NCBI GenBank assembly: GCA_016199665.1
Contig: JACQGG010000196.1
Coordinates: 1-7,863 of the forward strand
DNA length: 7,863 bases
DNA from: Acidobacteriota bacterium
Lineage (GTDB): Bacteria > Acidobacteriota > UBA6911 > JACQSX01
Direction: 5' to 3'
The translations under genes were made by a program, and so were the position numbers. The notes under the pieces are model-generated. The model was given only the letters and a program-made list of their open reading frames with translations, made no database searches and was not told the DNA's origin. This document shows, one piece after another, positions 6,750 through 7,863 of the stretch. Position 1 is the stretch's first letter, and every line of letters starts with the position of its first letter.

Positions 6750-6769
6750 CGGCGGGACGCGAGCCGCCG
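6750..6769 (+). terminator. GC-rich hairpin just after lon
   Basis: CGGCGG (6750-6755) pairs perfectly with CCGCCG (6764-6769) around an eight-base loop, starting nine bases after the lon stop. No T-tract follows. It may stabilise the lon mRNA 3' end or lie within a Rho-dependent termination region. A six-base-pair all-GC stem this close to a stop is suggestive but not decisive. Confidence 0.35.
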
Positions 6770-6899
6770 TCGATTCCGTCTCGGTGTCGTGAATGAACCG
6801 TACCGTCATAGAGAACGCGAAGGAACAACACATCCCCTAGAGCACGGCGCCCCTTGAGGTCTGCTGGATCGTCTAGCCTTACGGTTGGGCTGGGGTTGT

Positions 6900-6953
6900 A
6901 TGAGTACACTGCCTGCGTCAGCGCAGTTTTTCCCGTTGACCACATTGATCTGA
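6900..6953 (+). other. Possible 17-codon leader ORF upstream of rho
   Basis: ATG 6900 opens the 17-codon frame MSTLPASAQFFPLTTLI, ending at TGA 6951-6953. GGGG at 6892-6895 lies four bases before the ATG and could serve as a ribosome binding site. The frame spans the hairpin and T-tract at 6913-6931. E. coli rho is also preceded by a short leader gene (rhoL), but no sequence relation is claimed. It may be chance. Confidence 0.2.
6913..6931 (+). terminator. Putative intrinsic terminator or attenuator between lon and rho
   Basis: CTGCG (6913-6917) pairs with CGCAG (6922-6926) around a four-base TCAG loop and is followed directly by TTTTT (6927-6931). The form is that of a short rho-independent terminator. 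It could end the lon transcript, or act in the rho leader as an attenuator if the rho promoter lies upstream. The five-base-pair stem is short, so efficiency is uncertain. I see nothing recognisable in the rest of the 270-base gap (6742-7011) apart from the GC hairpin after lon and a very GC-rich stretch at about 6957-6980. Confidence 0.45.
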
Positions 6954-7011
6954 AGCTGGCGGGCGCGCCGCGGCCGGCTTCTCGGCGTTGGTAAATTTTG
7001 TGGAGAACTTT

Positions 7012-7863
7012 ATGGCTGAAGAAAAAGAAAACGTCACCGTCAAGGAAGGGAGCGAGCCGCTCAATATCAGCGATCTCAAGGACATGAATATCCAGGCGCT
7101 GGCAAAAGTGGCCAAGGACTTAAACATCAGCGGCGCCACCGGGATGCGCAAGCAGGATCTGATATTCCAGATCCTCAAGGCCCAGACCGAGCAGAGCGGG
7201 TTGATCTTCTCCGAAGGGGTGCTGGAGACGCTGCCGGACGGATTTGGCTTTTTGCGCGCCCCCGATTACAACTACCTTCCCGGTCCGGACGACATCTACG
7301 TCTCGCCGTCGCAGATACGCAAGTTTGATCTGCACACGGGCGACACCGTCTCCGGGCAGATCCGGCCCCCCAAGGACGGCGAGCGCTATTTTGCTCTGAT
7401 CAAAGTGGAAGCAATCAATTTCGAGCATCCGGACGTGGTGCGCGAGAGAATCTTCTTTGAGAACCTCACGCCCATTTATCCCAACGAGCGCTTCCTGCTG
7501 GAGACCATGCGCACCAATTTGTGCGGGCGCGTGATGGACCTGCTGACCCCCATTGGAAAAGGCCAGCGCGGCCTGATCGTGGCACCGCCGCGAACCGGCA
7601 AGACGATGCTGCTGCAAAGCATTGCCAACTCCGTTACCAAGAATCATCCGGAAGTGACGCTCATTGTGCTGCTCATCGACGAGCGGCCGGAGGAGGTCAC
7701 CGATATGCAGCGGTCGGTGGAAGGCGAGGTGATCAGCTCCACGTTTGACGAACCGGCGGCGCGGCACGTTCAGGTCGCCGAAATGGTGATCGAAAAGGCC
7801 AAGCGCCTGGTGGAGCACAAGAAAGACGTGGTGATTCTGCTTGACTCCATCACTCGCCTGGCC
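7012..7863 (+). CDS. rho: Transcription termination factor Rho (5' part, runs off the window)
   Basis: Rho is a hexameric RNA-dependent ATPase/helicase that ends transcription at untranslated C-rich RNA. The 284 codons present are open to the window edge; the whole protein is usually 415-450 residues. Domains in order: an acidic N-terminal tail; the Rho N-terminal helical domain from about residue 17 (LNISDLKDMNIQALAKVAKDL); the OB-fold/cold-shock RNA-binding domain with RNP1-like DGFGFLR (76-82) and GPDDIYVSPSQIR; then the ATPase core with Walker A APPRTGKT (191-198, K197), LIDERPEEVTDM, and Walker B VVILLDS with D278. The Q-loop/R-loop region and C-terminus lie outside the window. ATG 7012 is supported by GGAG (7002-7005), six bases upstream. 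There is no large insertion between the N-terminal and RNA-binding domains, unlike some high-GC Actinobacteria. It is preceded by a possible terminator and leader ORF. Confidence 0.96.
   Translation, partial: MAEEKENVTVKEGSEPLNISDLKDMNIQALAKVAKDLNISGATGMRKQDLIFQILKAQTEQSGLIFSEGVLETLPDGFGFLRAPDYNYLPGPDDIYVSPSQIRKFDLHTGDTVSGQIRPPKDGERYFALIKVEAINFEHPDVVRERIFFENLTPIYPNERFLLETMRTNLCGRVMDLLTPIGKGQRGLIVAPPRTGKTMLLQSIANSVTKNHPEVTLIVLLIDERPEEVTDMQRSVEGEVISSTFDEPAARHVQVAEMVIEKAKRLVEHKKDVVILLDSITRLA

Noticed and set aside
6793..6840. A 15-codon ORF in the lon-rho gap
   Set aside because: It has no ribosome binding site and no link to the downstream hairpin; an ORF of this length is expected by chance.
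6936..6964. A possible rho promoter starting with TTGACC at 6936
   Set aside because: No acceptable -10 box lies 16-18 bases downstream, where the sequence is GC-rich.
7120..7818. A 232-codon minus-strand frame opposite rho
   Set aside because: The + strand encodes highly conserved Rho motifs here, so the antisense frame is a shadow.

Overview
The window is a chromosomal housekeeping segment from a moderately GC-rich bacterium. Its proteins are ordinary bacterial types. The period-7 pyrimidine-rich intergenic repeats and the tig-clpP-clpX-lon order fit an acidobacterium or a related environmental lineage, but that placement is from memory and not proven by the sequence. All six genes lie on the + strand. 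Five are complete and the sixth runs off the right edge.

Layout: bases 1-66 are a degenerate heptamer repeat plus a short leader. rdgB (67-753), an ITP/XTP pyrophosphatase, follows. A 150-base gap filled largely by a second heptamer array separates it from tig (904-2223, trigger factor). tig overlaps clpP (2220-2807) by an ATGA junction. clpX (2856-4094) follows after 48 bases, with a TTG start. A 223-base gap precedes lon (4318-6741), and a 270-base gap precedes rho (7012 to beyond 7863).

The centre of the window is a protein-quality-control cluster. Trigger factor receives nascent chains at the ribosome exit. ClpX unfolds substrates and feeds them to the ClpP chamber. Lon is a separate ATP-dependent protease. 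tig, clpP and clpX look like one transcription unit with translational coupling. lon and rho are probably transcribed separately or from additional promoters. RdgB (nucleotide-pool cleaning) and Rho (transcription termination) are neighbours without an obvious functional tie to proteolysis.

I found no undescribed system, mobile element, CRISPR array or RNA gene. The most unusual signals are small: a family of period-7 repeats present in two gaps and also inside rdgB, where it coincides with about 26 extra residues; very short ORFs whose stop codons overlap the clpX and lon start codons; and a hairpin with a T-tract embedded in a 17-codon ORF just upstream of rho.
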